Origin: Comamonadaceae bacterium
GTDB taxonomy: Bacteria; Pseudomonadota; Gammaproteobacteria; Burkholderiales; Burkholderiaceae_C
Length of the DNA: 64,000 nt
Direction: 5' to 3'
Assembly (NCBI GenBank): GCA_027488735.1
Contig: JAIYBB010000007.1
Location: forward strand, 62,001 to 126,000
In this document: in pieces, positions 1 to 10,329 of the stretch
How the letters are laid out: each line of letters starts with the position of its first letter
How positions within the stretch are numbered: position 1 is the first letter of the stretch
The notes under the pieces: model-generated
Database searches by the model: none
What the model was told of the DNA's origin: nothing
The model's input: only the letters and a program-made list of their open reading frames with translations
Position numbers and translations under genes: made by a program

Positions 1-479
1 CTGGCCCCTTGGCTTTTATAGACATCTCGGGTTTGGGCGGCTGGAATATTGCCGCCATACAAAGCCAGTCCAGCTTGCTGCACCGCTTCAAACAGCACCT
101 GATGCAGGGGCCATTGCCAAGCTTTTGCATCAAAGCCGGCTTGGGCCAGCGCAACTGGCAAAGATTGCTGCATGTCGATGCGTTTGCCAGCGTCCATGTG
201 CTCGGCCACGATGGTCACACCCCGCGTTGACATCCTGCGCAGCAAATCCGCCCGTAACGCATGGTGTCTGGGGTTGTCGTGGACTTCGCCCCACACAGAC
301 ACATCGGCTTGGTCCAACGCATGCAACAAATCAGAAGGGGTGATCTGCTTGCCACTGGCGACCTGGAAAAGTTGCTCATGTTCGGCCAAAGCTGGGAGCG
401 CTTGTGCAGGGGATAACACGCTCAACCAAGTCAGGCCGAGAAACAATCGAAGCGCACGAAAAAAAACAAGGGGCAGCAT
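1..479 (-). CDS. ChaN-like haem-binding uptake protein (partial, 3' end outside window)
   Basis: Read on the minus strand from an ATG at 477-479, an open frame runs off the left edge of the window. The product starts with a basic, then hydrophobic signal peptide ending near SPAQA, followed by the motif VWGEVHDNPRHH, which is the GE-x-HD-x-xxHH signature of the ChaN/Tiki-superfamily haem-binding uptake domain (PF04187). Members are envelope proteins, often lipoproteins, that bind haem as dimers; I see no clear lipobox Cys, so it may be periplasmic. About 159 residues are visible out of a usual length near 270-300. It is divergent from the LysR gene at 721 with about 240 bp between. Family assignment is from motif recognition; the C-terminal half is unseen. 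Confidence 0.75.
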   Translation of the reverse strand, partial: MLPLVFFRALRLFLGLTWLSVLSPAQALPALAEHEQLFQVASGKQITPSDLLHALDQADVSVWGEVHDNPRHHALRADLLRRMSTRGVTIVAEHMDAGKRIDMQQSLPVALAQAGFDAKAWQWPLHQVLFEAVQQAGLALYGGNIPAAQTRDVYKSQGA

Positions 480-720
480 GGCTTAGGCGCAGGTTTATAA
501 AGTGGAGGAGGGGTCAAAAAGCAATCACATCGGTCAATGAACAACACCTTAGCGCTTTTTGTCGTTGCTATTGCTTCTCAGAAAGATACCCCTGATGCGC
601 AAGCCCCTGAAAAATGGCATAGTCTAAGCAATGATAAAGAAATAAAGAAATTAAATATTCGACTTAAAAGGTTATAAAAAATCAATATCAAAACTCGGCA
701 TAAACCTTTTTAATACAGCC

Positions 721-1719
721 ATGACGCTCGCCAAAACATCCAACATCAAACAGCTGATTACTTTTCAAAAAGTTGCCAGATTGGGTAATGTCAGTCTGGC
801 AGCAGAAGAACTGTTTCTCAGCCAGTCCGCCACCTCCATACAACTCTCCAACCTTGAGGAGGCTGTGGGCACCAAACTGCTCAGCCGCACAGGACGCGGC
901 ATCAGGCTTACCGAGGCCGGCGAGGTGCTCTACACATTGTGTGAGCGGGTGCTGAATGTATGGCAAGAGGTCAGTGATGAAATGGAGTCTTACTTGGGCG
1001 ACTTCACCGGCACATTGCGTATCGGAGCAGTTACCACCGCTGAATACTGGTTGCCCCATGTGTTGGTCAATTTTGCGAATGCCCATCCCAAGGTGAAATT
1101 GAAGTTGCAAGTGGCCAATCGGGACGACATTGTGCGGTACCTGAGCGCTGATGAAATTGATCTGGCTGTCATGGGACGAGCGCCGCAAGAAGTCAGGGTG
1201 AAATCGGTCAGTTTTGCTGACAACCCCACCGCGTTTCTATCAGCGCCAGCGCATGTCTTGATGCACACATCTGGTTTGAATTTGGAGATGCTTGCCAATG
1301 CCCACATGCTGGTTCGAGAAAAAGGATCTGGCGCACGGGCATCCCTCGAGCGAATTTTCAAAAGTGCTGGACTCAAATTGTCGATCGGGGCAGAGTTGTC
1401 CAGCAATGAATCGATCAAACAGTTGTGCATCGCCGGGCTTGGGCCGGCCTACATGTCATTGCATTCTTGTTTGTTGGAAATTCGCGCCGGGTTGTTGTCT
1501 GTGTTGCCGTTGGCAAATAACCCAATGAACCGGCGCTGGAATGTGGTGCATTTGGAGCACAAACCTTTGTCGCAGGTGGCTTCTGTGTTCATGGACTATT
1601 TAATCAGCCATGGTCAGACTCAAATAGAAGAGCAATTGGCCATGATGTCGAAACTCCCGGTGGCCGAAGCGGTGGTGCTTCACAGCAGCCCGACAGAACC
1701 AGAACATCCGTCGCCATGA
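721..1719 (+). CDS. LysR-family transcriptional regulator (CbbR/CysB-like architecture)
   Basis: 332 residues. The N-terminal winged helix-turn-helix is clear (residues about 8-67, with LAAEELFLSQSATS and LSNLEEAVGTKLLSR), followed by a periplasmic-binding-protein-like effector domain to about residue 300. The sequence around GTLRIGAVTTAEYWLPH resembles the CbbR/RbcR subgroup. The last ~30 residues are an extra tail beyond the usual ~300. The ATG at 721 has no strong ribosome-binding site; the 240 bp upstream are AT-rich from about 600 on. LysR regulators usually control a divergent neighbour, which here is the ChaN-like gene, but no RuBisCO or other obvious target is visible. Effector and target are unknown. 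The gene ends inside a bidirectional terminator facing groEL. Confidence 0.85.
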   Translation: MTLAKTSNIKQLITFQKVARLGNVSLAAEELFLSQSATSIQLSNLEEAVGTKLLSRTGRGIRLTEAGEVLYTLCERVLNVWQEVSDEMESYLGDFTGTLRIGAVTTAEYWLPHVLVNFANAHPKVKLKLQVANRDDIVRYLSADEIDLAVMGRAPQEVRVKSVSFADNPTAFLSAPAHVLMHTSGLNLEMLANAHMLVREKGSGARASLERIFKSAGLKLSIGAELSSNESIKQLCIAGLGPAYMSLHSCLLEIRAGLLSVLPLANNPMNRRWNVVHLEHKPLSQVASVFMDYLISHGQTQIEEQLAMMSKLPVAEAVVLHSSPTEPEHPSP

Positions 1720-1754
1720 AAAAACCCGCAGGGCGCAAACCGTGCGGGTTTTTT
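1719..1754. terminator. Bidirectional intrinsic terminator between LysR gene and groEL
   Basis: A perfect 12-bp stem, AAAAAACCCGCA (1719-1730) with TGCGGGTTTTTT (1743-1754), around a 12-nt loop. A-tract on one side and T-tract on the other make it usable from both strands. It overlaps the LysR stop codon and lies about 45 bp past the groEL stop, as expected between convergent genes. Confidence 0.85.
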
Positions 1755-1799
1755 GTGGAAGCGCAATTCTTACAAACTGCAGCGACTGTGCAACGTGGC

Positions 1800-3470
<1,671 letters not shown>

Positions 3471-3487
3471 CTATCAATTTAAAAAAA

Positions 3488-3778
3488 TTACTTCTCGACA
3501 ACGGCGAAGAGGTCTTCTTCTTTCATCACCAACAATTCGTCACCGTCGACTTTGACGGTTTGGCCGCTGTATTTGCCAAACAGCACGCGGTCGCCCACCT
3601 TGACGCTCATCGCACCGAGGTCGCCTTTGTCATTTTTCTTGCCGGGGCCGACAGCCAGGACTTCACCTTGGTCAGGTTTTTCGGCGGCGTTGTCGGGGAT
3701 GACGATGCCAGAGGCGGTTTTGGTTTCGCTTTCAATGCGTTTGACGATCACGCGATCGTGCAAAGGACGAAGTTTCAT
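3488..3778 (-). CDS. groES: 10 kDa co-chaperonin GroES
   Basis: 96 residues starting [18 protein letters not shown], the family start; an in-frame longer reading to 3832 adds 18 unrelated residues and would cross the promoter-proximal leader. The ATG at 3776-3778 is preceded by a good Shine-Dalgarno (AGGAGAAC read on the minus strand). The mobile-loop region ([17 protein letters not shown]) is intact. GroES forms the heptameric lid of GroEL. First gene of groES-groEL, controlled by CIRCE (3858-3884) and the upstream promoter. Confidence 0.97.
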   Translation of the reverse strand: MKLRPLHDRVIVKRIESETKTASGIVIPDNAAEKPDQGEVLAVGPGKKNDKGDLGAMSVKVGDRVLFGKYSGQTVKVDGDELLVMKEEDLFAVVEK

Positions 3779-3857
3779 GGGTTCTCCTGAGGGAAACTGA
3801 AATGACAAAAATGAAGCACCAGCGGTGCACAAACTCGAACCGGAAGAGCATGTGCTG

Positions 3858-3884
3858 TTAGCACTCGACCGGCTAGAGTGCTAA
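3858..3884. promoter_or_regulatory. CIRCE operator (HrcA binding site)
   Basis: Perfect consensus inverted repeat TTAGCACTC (3858-3866), 9-nt spacer, GAGTGCTAA (3876-3884). This is the binding site of the heat-shock repressor HrcA. It starts 80 bp upstream of the groES start and touches the -10 element of the promoter, so HrcA binding would block initiation. Confidence 0.95.
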
Positions 3885-3912
3885 TGATAAGGGTAAACCT
3901 CTGCATTTCAAG
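3884..3912 (-). promoter_or_regulatory. groESL promoter, sigma70/sigma32 overlap
   Basis: On the minus strand, TTGAAA (3906-3911) and TATCAT (3884-3889) are 16 bp apart, a reasonable sigma70 promoter. The same bases also read CTTGAAA, 12 nt, CCCTTATC, close to the RpoH (sigma32) consensus. The -10 abuts CIRCE. A dual RpoH/HrcA control is known in betaproteobacteria; here it is an inference from sequence. Confidence 0.65.
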
Positions 3913-4151
3913 CCTGTTGCCAAAGATTCCGGACTTGGCGGCTTGTAATGCTGGCCCAGGCGGCTTGTCAGGTGCCGATTATTTAACCTATCTGTTGTAT
4001 TTATAAATAAAAATAAACCTAAAATACTTTAAATACTTCAAAAATAATAAATTCAAATTATAAAATACTAAAAAATCATAATTTGAGAATTGATAAAGGC
4101 TAACTTTGTGAATCACCAACACAGGTCGAATGAAAAAGGAAGTGACAGGCC
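3913..4151. other. AT-rich intergenic region upstream of the adhesin gene
   Basis: Between the groESL promoter and the adhesin ATG. From about 3980 to 4100 it is almost pure A/T runs, in clear contrast to the surrounding genes. No credible ORF is present (short frames here have no family resemblance). It probably holds the adhesin promoter; a possible Shine-Dalgarno AAAGGAAG lies about 10 bases before 4152. Confidence 0.5.
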
Positions 4152-5078
4152 ATGAATTCACCACTGACAAACCATTTGTGCGCTAAGTGGTTGAATGCCG
4201 TGTTGGCGTCTGTGTTTGCGCTGCTGTCAACCGACGCGGGATGTGCCGATCTCACGGGGACCAATGTTTACGTCTCAGGCAATGCAGTGCGCTCAGACTA
4301 CCTGTTGCAGGCCAACAGTGGGTACATCTCAGGCTATGTGGGCAACTCGGATCAGGTTTACCTGATGACCAACTCCAATGTGTTGCCCTACACCACCCGC
4401 TCGTTTGTCGAAGTGCAGACCGGCGGTGTGAATATCGGATCGAATCAGGTCATCCACCTTTTTCACGGAACCATCGATCAAATGGGGACATTGACAGCCT
4501 TGAACCCCAGAAATGGTTTGTATGTGTCCTCGGCGCATTCGGCTTTGTATTCACAGGGCAGCCGCCAAAGCACATTTGTGGGTTGGATGCCCGCGTCTTC
4601 CGACACCAGTGCCTATGCCAAGGGCAATGGATTGATGGCGGACGCCAGTGGCACGTTGCTGCGCAGTTCATCGGCGCTCACGCTGAGCGGCTCAACCATC
4701 AGCTTGAACGACAACCGTTTGCAACATGTCGCTGCCGGCACTGATGGCACCGACGCCGTGAATGTGAATCAGTTGAATGCCTTGACGAACAGTTCGACCG
4801 CGCAATTCAAAGCGTTGCAATCCGAAGTTGGCCATTTGCAGAACCAAATACTTGGCGCCGAACGTGGCATTGCAGGGGTGACCGCGATGACCCAGCTTCC
4901 TGCTTTGTCAGAGGGTCAGCAATTCAATGTCGGGCTGGGATGGGGTTCATTCAACCACCACAATGCCTGGGCCCTTGGCGCCCATTGGCGCATCAAAGAC
5001 AACCTCATTGGAAAACTGTCAACCAGTCTCTCGCCCGGCGCTTATGTGACGGGCGTTGGCGTGTCAATGGGGTTTTGA
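4152..5078 (+). CDS. Short trimeric autotransporter adhesin (YadA-like, type Vc secretion)
   Basis: 308 residues. An N-terminal signal peptide (about 1-32, ending near AGCA) leads a low-complexity Ser/Asn/Gly-rich passenger. Around residues 190-210 is the neck-like motif HVAAGTDGTDAVNVNQL typical of YadA/Hia proteins, then a short coiled-coil stalk (AQFKALQSEVGHLQNQIL), then the YadA membrane anchor (from about 240; ERGIAGVTAMTQLP, then four beta strands) ending in a terminal Phe (GVSMGF) as needed for BAM recognition. Function by family: surface trimer used for adhesion or autoaggregation. It is very short for the family, with a small head. It stands alone, preceded by AT-rich DNA and followed by a tRNA gene, consistent with acquisition. 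Ligand unknown. Confidence 0.85.
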   Translation: MNSPLTNHLCAKWLNAVLASVFALLSTDAGCADLTGTNVYVSGNAVRSDYLLQANSGYISGYVGNSDQVYLMTNSNVLPYTTRSFVEVQTGGVNIGSNQVIHLFHGTIDQMGTLTALNPRNGLYVSSAHSALYSQGSRQSTFVGWMPASSDTSAYAKGNGLMADASGTLLRSSSALTLSGSTISLNDNRLQHVAAGTDGTDAVNVNQLNALTNSSTAQFKALQSEVGHLQNQILGAERGIAGVTAMTQLPALSEGQQFNVGLGWGSFNHHNAWALGAHWRIKDNLIGKLSTSLSPGAYVTGVGVSMGF

Positions 5079-5094
5079 CATGGGCATTCCTCAC

Positions 5095-5171
5095 TGGTCG
5101 GGGTGAGAGGATTCGAACCTCCGGTCTCTACGTCCCGAACGTAGCGCTTTACCAGACTAAGCTACACCCCG
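5095..5171 (-). tRNA. tRNA-Pro (anticodon CGG)
   Basis: Minus-strand cloverleaf with a 7-bp acceptor stem CGGGGTG/CACCCCG, anticodon stem CTACG/CGTAG around loop TTCGGGA (anticodon CGG), T-loop TTCGAAT, and an encoded CCA end (5095-5097). It lies 17 bp past the adhesin stop, on the opposite strand. Confidence 0.95.
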
Positions 5172-5301
5172 AAAGGGCTGGTATTTTACTTGGCTACCCT
5201 TTGCCAAGGATGGATTTGACCTCGCTGAATTTGCGTCGCGCGCCAAGATGGGTTCAAAATACAGCCATCACCACTGTTCTTTTTTCCAGACTCAGGTTCT
5301 T

Positions 5302-5574
5302 ATGCCGTACCCCATCCAACGCCCGTTAGCCCTGTTTTTTTGTGTTTTCGTCTCCCATGCCATGGCCGGCGACATGACCGAATGCGCCAAAATTGAAGAC
5401 AAAGACAAGCGCAATTACTGCATGGCGAGTTACGCCGCCAGCGGCACCTATTGCGACATGATCAAAAGTTACGAAATGCGCCGCGACTGCATGTCCAAGG
5501 TGGTGCAAAAACAGCGCGAGCTCAGCTACAAAATTGTGAGAAAAACCAAGCCCCCCGAAGAAGAGGCGAAATAA
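5302..5574 (+). CDS. Small secreted four-cysteine protein of unknown function
   Basis: 90 residues from the ATG at 5302 (an upstream in-frame ATG at 5248 would put a charged/His stretch before the signal peptide and is less likely). Residues 1-22 form a signal peptide (LALFFCVFVSHAMAG, cleavage after AMA). The mature part is highly charged and has four Cys spaced C-x11-C-x10-C-x11-C, suggesting two helices held by two disulfides in the periplasm, with a Lys/Glu-rich tail. I do not recognise a named family. It ends 3 bp before the convergent ispB stop. Confidence 0.65.
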   Translation: MPYPIQRPLALFFCVFVSHAMAGDMTECAKIEDKDKRNYCMASYAASGTYCDMIKSYEMRRDCMSKVVQKQRELSYKIVRKTKPPEEEAK

Positions 5575-5577
5575 ACC

Positions 5578-6564
5578 TCAGCTTTGACGGCTGAGTAACT
5601 GCTCTGCGAGCTCTTGCAGCGCAGATTTGTACAAGCTCGCAGGTAAAACCTCTAAGGCATCCAGTGCCAACTGGGCTTGCGCACCCGCCGCCTCTCGGGT
5701 TGCCTGCATGGCACCGGTGTTGCGAACAATTTCCGCAATGGTTTGCAGCGCTTGGACTTCACCATTTTCAATCGCGTGTTTGATCAAGGCGCATTCGTTG
5801 GCATTGCCGCGTTGCATGGCAAATATCAACGGCAAGGTGGCTTTGCCTTCGCGCAAATCGTCGCCCAGGTTTTTGCCCATCAGGGCCGCGTCCCCGTCGT
5901 AATCAAGTACATCGTCAATCACTTGAAAAGCAGTACCAAGCGCTTGGCCATAGTTAGCGCACGCTTCCTCAATATGCAAATGGCTGCCGGTCAAAACAGC
6001 GGGCAGTCGCGTGCTGGCTTCAAAGAGTTTGGCGGTCTTGCTGCGGATCACGCTGAGGTAGGCGTCTTCATCCAGTGAGGCATCGTGCATGTTCATGAGT
6101 TGCATGACCTCGCCCTCGGCAATCACGTTGGTGGCTTCTGCCACGATGTCCAAAATGCGCATGTTCTGGCACTCGACCATCATCTGAAACGCGCGGGAAT
6201 ACAAAAAATCGCCCACCAGCACACTGGCCGGGTTGCCAAACAATGCATTGGCGGTAGGTTTGCTGCGTCGCAGCTTGGAGTCGTCGACCACGTCATCGTG
6301 CAACAAGGTGGCGGTGTGTATGAATTCGATAACGGCAGCAAGTTTGTGGTGGTCGCTGCCTTGGTAGCCCAATGCACCGGCCATGAGCAACAACAGCACC
6401 GGGCGCAAGCGCTTACCGCCTGCTTGGATGATGTGTTGTGATACTTGACCCACCAACGGTACGCCGGAGGACAGACGCTGGGAGATGATGCGGTCCACCG
6501 CGAGCATGTCCTGCCCTATAAGACCGGTGACGGCTGAGGGGGGGGAGGAAACTGAGGCGCTCAA
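5578..6564 (-). CDS. ispB: Polyprenyl (octaprenyl) diphosphate synthase
   Basis: Trans-type polyprenyl synthase making the ubiquinone side-chain precursor from FPP/GPP and IPP. Both Asp-rich motifs are present (LLHDDVVDDSKLRR and VIDDVLDYDGD) plus the GGKRLRP substrate motif. I chose a TTG start at 6564 (LSASVSSPPS...), giving 328 residues, the usual size. The open frame extends to a GTG at 6630, but that extension has no family resemblance and contains a perfect TATAAT (6589-6594) that looks like this gene's own -10 box. Divergent from rplU-rpmA-obgE, a conserved proteobacterial arrangement. Confidence 0.93.
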   Translation of the reverse strand: MSASVSSPPSAVTGLIGQDMLAVDRIISQRLSSGVPLVGQVSQHIIQAGGKRLRPVLLLLMAGALGYQGSDHHKLAAVIEFIHTATLLHDDVVDDSKLRRSKPTANALFGNPASVLVGDFLYSRAFQMMVECQNMRILDIVAEATNVIAEGEVMQLMNMHDASLDEDAYLSVIRSKTAKLFEASTRLPAVLTGSHLHIEEACANYGQALGTAFQVIDDVLDYDGDAALMGKNLGDDLREGKATLPLIFAMQRGNANECALIKHAIENGEVQALQTIAEIVRNTGAMQATREAAGAQAQLALDALEVLPASLYKSALQELAEQLLSRQS

Positions 6565-6588
6565 GGGGTTTTTCTCATGGGAGGCCAA

Positions 6589-6594
6589 ATTATA
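6589..6594 (-). promoter_or_regulatory. Probable -10 box of ispB
   Basis: Perfect TATAAT on the minus strand 25 bp before the chosen TTG start. No strong -35 hexamer at 16-18 bp was found, so strength is uncertain. Its position argues against translation starting at the GTG at 6630. Confidence 0.45.
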
Positions 6595-6658
6595 GGCAAG
6601 CCACTGACAAGGCCATGAACAGTGCGGCACAAACCCTTTTTACATGCTAAAATGTTCG

Positions 6659-6684
6659 GCTCTGCTGAAATCCGTTGGCAGAGC
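6659..6684 (+). promoter_or_regulatory. Hairpin in the rplU leader
   Basis: GCTCTGC (6659-6665) and GCAGAGC (6678-6684) form a perfect 7-bp stem with a 12-nt loop, 30 bp before the rplU start and just after a TAAAAT (6648-6653) that could be the -10 box. It could be an autoregulatory leader for L21, as known for other ribosomal protein operons, but I do not recognise a specific leader family. Confidence 0.3.
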
Positions 6685-6714
6685 AAATGAAGAGTCTATC
6701 TTTCAGAGGTTCGT

Positions 6715-7026
6715 ATGTACGCAGTCATAAAAACCGGTGGCAAGCAATATCGCGTGTCGACCGGCGAAAAAATCAAAGTAGAACAGATCGCTGCGGACGT
6801 TGGCCAGGAAATCGTGATTGACCAGGTTTTGGCTGTCGGCAACGGCGCAGAAATCAAGGTCGGCACACCCCTGGTGTCCGGTGCATCTGTCAAAGCCATG
6901 GTCATTGCCCATGGCAAGCACGACAAAGTGCGCATTTTCAAAATGCGTCGTCGCAAGCACTACCAAAAACGTCAAGGCCATCGCCAGCAATTCACTGAAT
7001 TGCAGATCGCCTCTATCCAAGCCTAA
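6715..7026 (+). CDS. rplU: 50S ribosomal protein L21
   Basis: 103 residues, full length ([25 protein letters not shown]-terminal [19 protein letters not shown], the conserved 23S rRNA-binding signature). Component of the large ribosomal subunit. First gene of rplU-rpmA-obgE, 14 bp before rpmA. Confidence 0.98.
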   Translation: MYAVIKTGGKQYRVSTGEKIKVEQIAADVGQEIVIDQVLAVGNGAEIKVGTPLVSGASVKAMVIAHGKHDKVRIFKMRRRKHYQKRQGHRQQFTELQIASIQA

Positions 7027-7040
7027 GGAGCTTTCACACC

Positions 7041-7298
7041 ATGGCACAGAAAAAAGGCGGCGGCTCTACGCGCAACGGCCGCGATTCCAACCCCAAGATG
7101 CTCGGCGTCAAGGCGTTCGGCGGTGAACACATCACTGCAGGCGCCATCATCGTGCGTCAACGCGGTACCAAGTTCCACCCCGGCACCAATGTCGGCATCG
7201 GCAAAGACCACACCTTGTTCGCTTTGGTTGAAGGCCACGTGTCTTTCGCTATCAAAGGTTCTTTGAACAAGCACATGGTGAATGTGATACCTGCTTAA
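7041..7298 (+). CDS. rpmA: 50S ribosomal protein L27
   Basis: 85 residues beginning [19 protein letters not shown] with the family signature [19 protein letters not shown]. The flexible N-terminus reaches the peptidyl-transferase centre. It starts directly with the mature A-x-KKGGGS sequence, so there is no Firmicutes-type cleavable extension. Good Shine-Dalgarno (AAGGAG) upstream. Confidence 0.98.
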   Translation: MAQKKGGGSTRNGRDSNPKMLGVKAFGGEHITAGAIIVRQRGTKFHPGTNVGIGKDHTLFALVEGHVSFAIKGSLNKHMVNVIPA

Positions 7299-7315
7299 GG
7301 TTCACACGCATCAGC

Positions 7316-7340
7316 AAAAGCCCCGCAAGTCGGGGCTTTT
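7316..7340 (+). terminator. Intrinsic terminator after rpmA
   Basis: AAAAGCCCCG (7316-7325), loop CAAGT, CGGGGCTTTT (7331-7340): perfect 10-bp stem with a T-tract. It separates the ribosomal pair from obgE, whose ATG is only 18 bp further, so obgE is read through or has its own start. Confidence 0.85.
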
Positions 7341-7348
7341 CTCTTTAA

Positions 7349-8422
<1,074 letters not shown>

Positions 8423-8440
8423 CAACGCTTTGCCATCCCT

Positions 8441-9577
8441 ATGTCAGACGCCACCCATTTACTGCGAGACGCCAAACGCATCGTCGTCAAAGTAGGCTCC
8501 AGCCTGGTCACCAACGAAGGCCGTGGCCTAGATGAACAAGCCATTGGCGAATGGTGTCGCCAAATCGCAGCCCTCATGGGCGCGGCTGACAAACGCGAAA
8601 TCATCATGGTGTCCAGCGGAGCGATCGCCGAGGGCATGAAGCGTTTAGGTTGGACCACGCGCCCGCACGAAGTGCATGAATTGCAAGCGGCGGCGGCAGT
8701 GGGTCAAATGGGTTTGGTGCAAATGTACGAAACCAAGTTGCGCCAACATGGTTTGGGCAGCGCGCAGGTGTTGCTGACCCACGCTGACCTGGCCGACCGC
8801 GAGCGTTATTTGAATGCACGCTCCACCCTCAACACCTTGTTGCTGCACCATGTGCTGCCGGTCATCAATGAAAACGACACGGTGGTGAACGACGAAATCA
8901 AATTCGGCGACAACGACACGCTCGGCGCGTTGGTGGCCAATCTGGTCGAAGCCGATGCGCTGGTCATACTGACCGACCAAGCCGGTTTGTTCACTGCCGA
9001 TCCGCGCAAAGACAGCTCCGCCACGCTGGTGCAGCAGGCGCAAGCCGGTGACCCGGCTTTAGAAGCCATGGCTGGCGGCGCTGGCTCAAGTATCGGGCGC
9101 GGCGGCATGCTGACCAAAATTTTGGCGGCCAAACGCGCTGCCGGTTCAGGTGCCAGCACCGTGATCGCCTGGGGACGCGAGCCGGATGCGCTGCTGCGTT
9201 TGTGCGCCGGTGAGTCCATAGGCACTTTGCTGGTGGCACCGACCCAGAAACAACAGGCGCGCAAGCAATGGATGGCCGACCATTTGCAATTGCGTGGCTC
9301 GATGCTGATTGACGACGGCGCGGTCAACAAACTCACAAGTGAAGGCAAAAGCCTGTTGCCCATCGGCATGCACAGGGTCAAAGGCGAGTTTTCGCGTGGT
9401 GACGTGATCGCGATTTGCGATTTGCAAGGCGTGGAGCTCGCACGCGGACTGGCGAATTACGCCAGCGCCGAATGCCGCTTGCTGTGCAAAAAACCGTCCA
9501 GTGAGATAGAAAAATTACTCGGCTATGTGGCAGAACCCGAGATGGTGCACCGGGATAATCTGGTGTTGATGCGATAA
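8441..9577 (+). CDS. proB: Glutamate 5-kinase
   Basis: 378 residues. Amino-acid kinase domain (about 8-265; [35 protein letters not shown]) followed by a C-terminal PUA domain (about 283-360). Catalyses the first step of proline synthesis, ATP-dependent phosphorylation of glutamate, and is normally feedback-inhibited by proline. 18 bp downstream of obgE, a conserved placement. The next pathway enzyme, ProA, is not in the window. Confidence 0.97.
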   Translation: MSDATHLLRDAKRIVVKVGSSLVTNEGRGLDEQAIGEWCRQIAALMGAADKREIIMVSSGAIAEGMKRLGWTTRPHEVHELQAAAAVGQMGLVQMYETKLRQHGLGSAQVLLTHADLADRERYLNARSTLNTLLLHHVLPVINENDTVVNDEIKFGDNDTLGALVANLVEADALVILTDQAGLFTADPRKDSSATLVQQAQAGDPALEAMAGGAGSSIGRGGMLTKILAAKRAAGSGASTVIAWGREPDALLRLCAGESIGTLLVAPTQKQQARKQWMADHLQLRGSMLIDDGAVNKLTSEGKSLLPIGMHRVKGEFSRGDVIAICDLQGVELARGLANYASAECRLLCKKPSSEIEKLLGYVAEPEMVHRDNLVLMR

Positions 9578-9653
9578 GGGATTGGGCTGGACATGGCCCT
9601 GTTGAAGCCATATCCAACAGCCATGAAACCACGGTGTAGCGAAGCAAACTGCG

Positions 9654-10220
9654 TCAAGTCTCAGAGTTTGCGCCGCCAGCGCCGTTGTCATGGTCGGATG
9701 ACTGCCGCACTCCTTGGCGCAAAAACGAACTGCGTGGCTCTTGTCTGGGCAGATAGCGTGACAGCTCGGTCAGCGCCATTTCATACACACCGCGTTTGAA
9801 CTCGACCACAGTCTCCAGCGGCACCCAGTATTCATTCCAACGCCAAGCGTCAAACTCCGGATGCGTGCTGGCGCGCAGATTGAGCGCATGGTCAGGCACC
9901 ACCAGTTGCAGCAAAAACCAAATTTGTTTTTGCCCCTTGTAATGGCCGCGTGCATCCTTGCGGATGTAGCGGTCCGGCACTTCATAACGCAACCAGTCGC
10001 GGGTCCGGGCCACGATGCGCACCTGTTCCGGTAACAGTCCCACTTCTTCCTGCAGTTCTCTGAACAAAGCCTGCTCGGGTGTCTCTCCCCGGTCAATGCC
10101 GCCTTGCGGAAACTGCCAACTGTGGGTGCGGATGCGCTTGCCCCAAAAAACCTGGTTCTTCTGGTTCAGCAGAATGATGCCGACGTTAGGCCGAAAGCCG
10201 TCACGGTCAAGCATAATCAA
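9654..10220 (-). CDS. rppH: RNA pyrophosphohydrolase (Nudix)
   Basis: 188 residues. Opens [20 protein letters not shown] and carries the Nudix box beginning [14 protein letters not shown] and continuing RELQEEVGL, as in RppH/NudH. It removes pyrophosphate from the 5' end of mRNA, triggering decay. The C-terminal ~25 residues are low in conservation. Divergent from proS, as in other Burkholderiales. Confidence 0.93.
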   Translation of the reverse strand: MIMLDRDGFRPNVGIILLNQKNQVFWGKRIRTHSWQFPQGGIDRGETPEQALFRELQEEVGLLPEQVRIVARTRDWLRYEVPDRYIRKDARGHYKGQKQIWFLLQLVVPDHALNLRASTHPEFDAWRWNEYWVPLETVVEFKRGVYEMALTELSRYLPRQEPRSSFLRQGVRQSSDHDNGAGGANSET

Positions 10221-10329
10221 ACCTCAAAAATTTCAACTGAGGCCATTATGCACAGCATCCGGCTGGCATCAATACGCCGATAGGTTTCAACTTACACAGA
10301 CAGCCACTTTTTGGCGCCGCATTCAATCC

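Noticed and set aside
6565..6630. GTG start of ispB at 6630
   Set aside because: The added N-terminus has no family likeness and the region contains a TATAAT promoter box, so a TTG start at 6564 is preferred.
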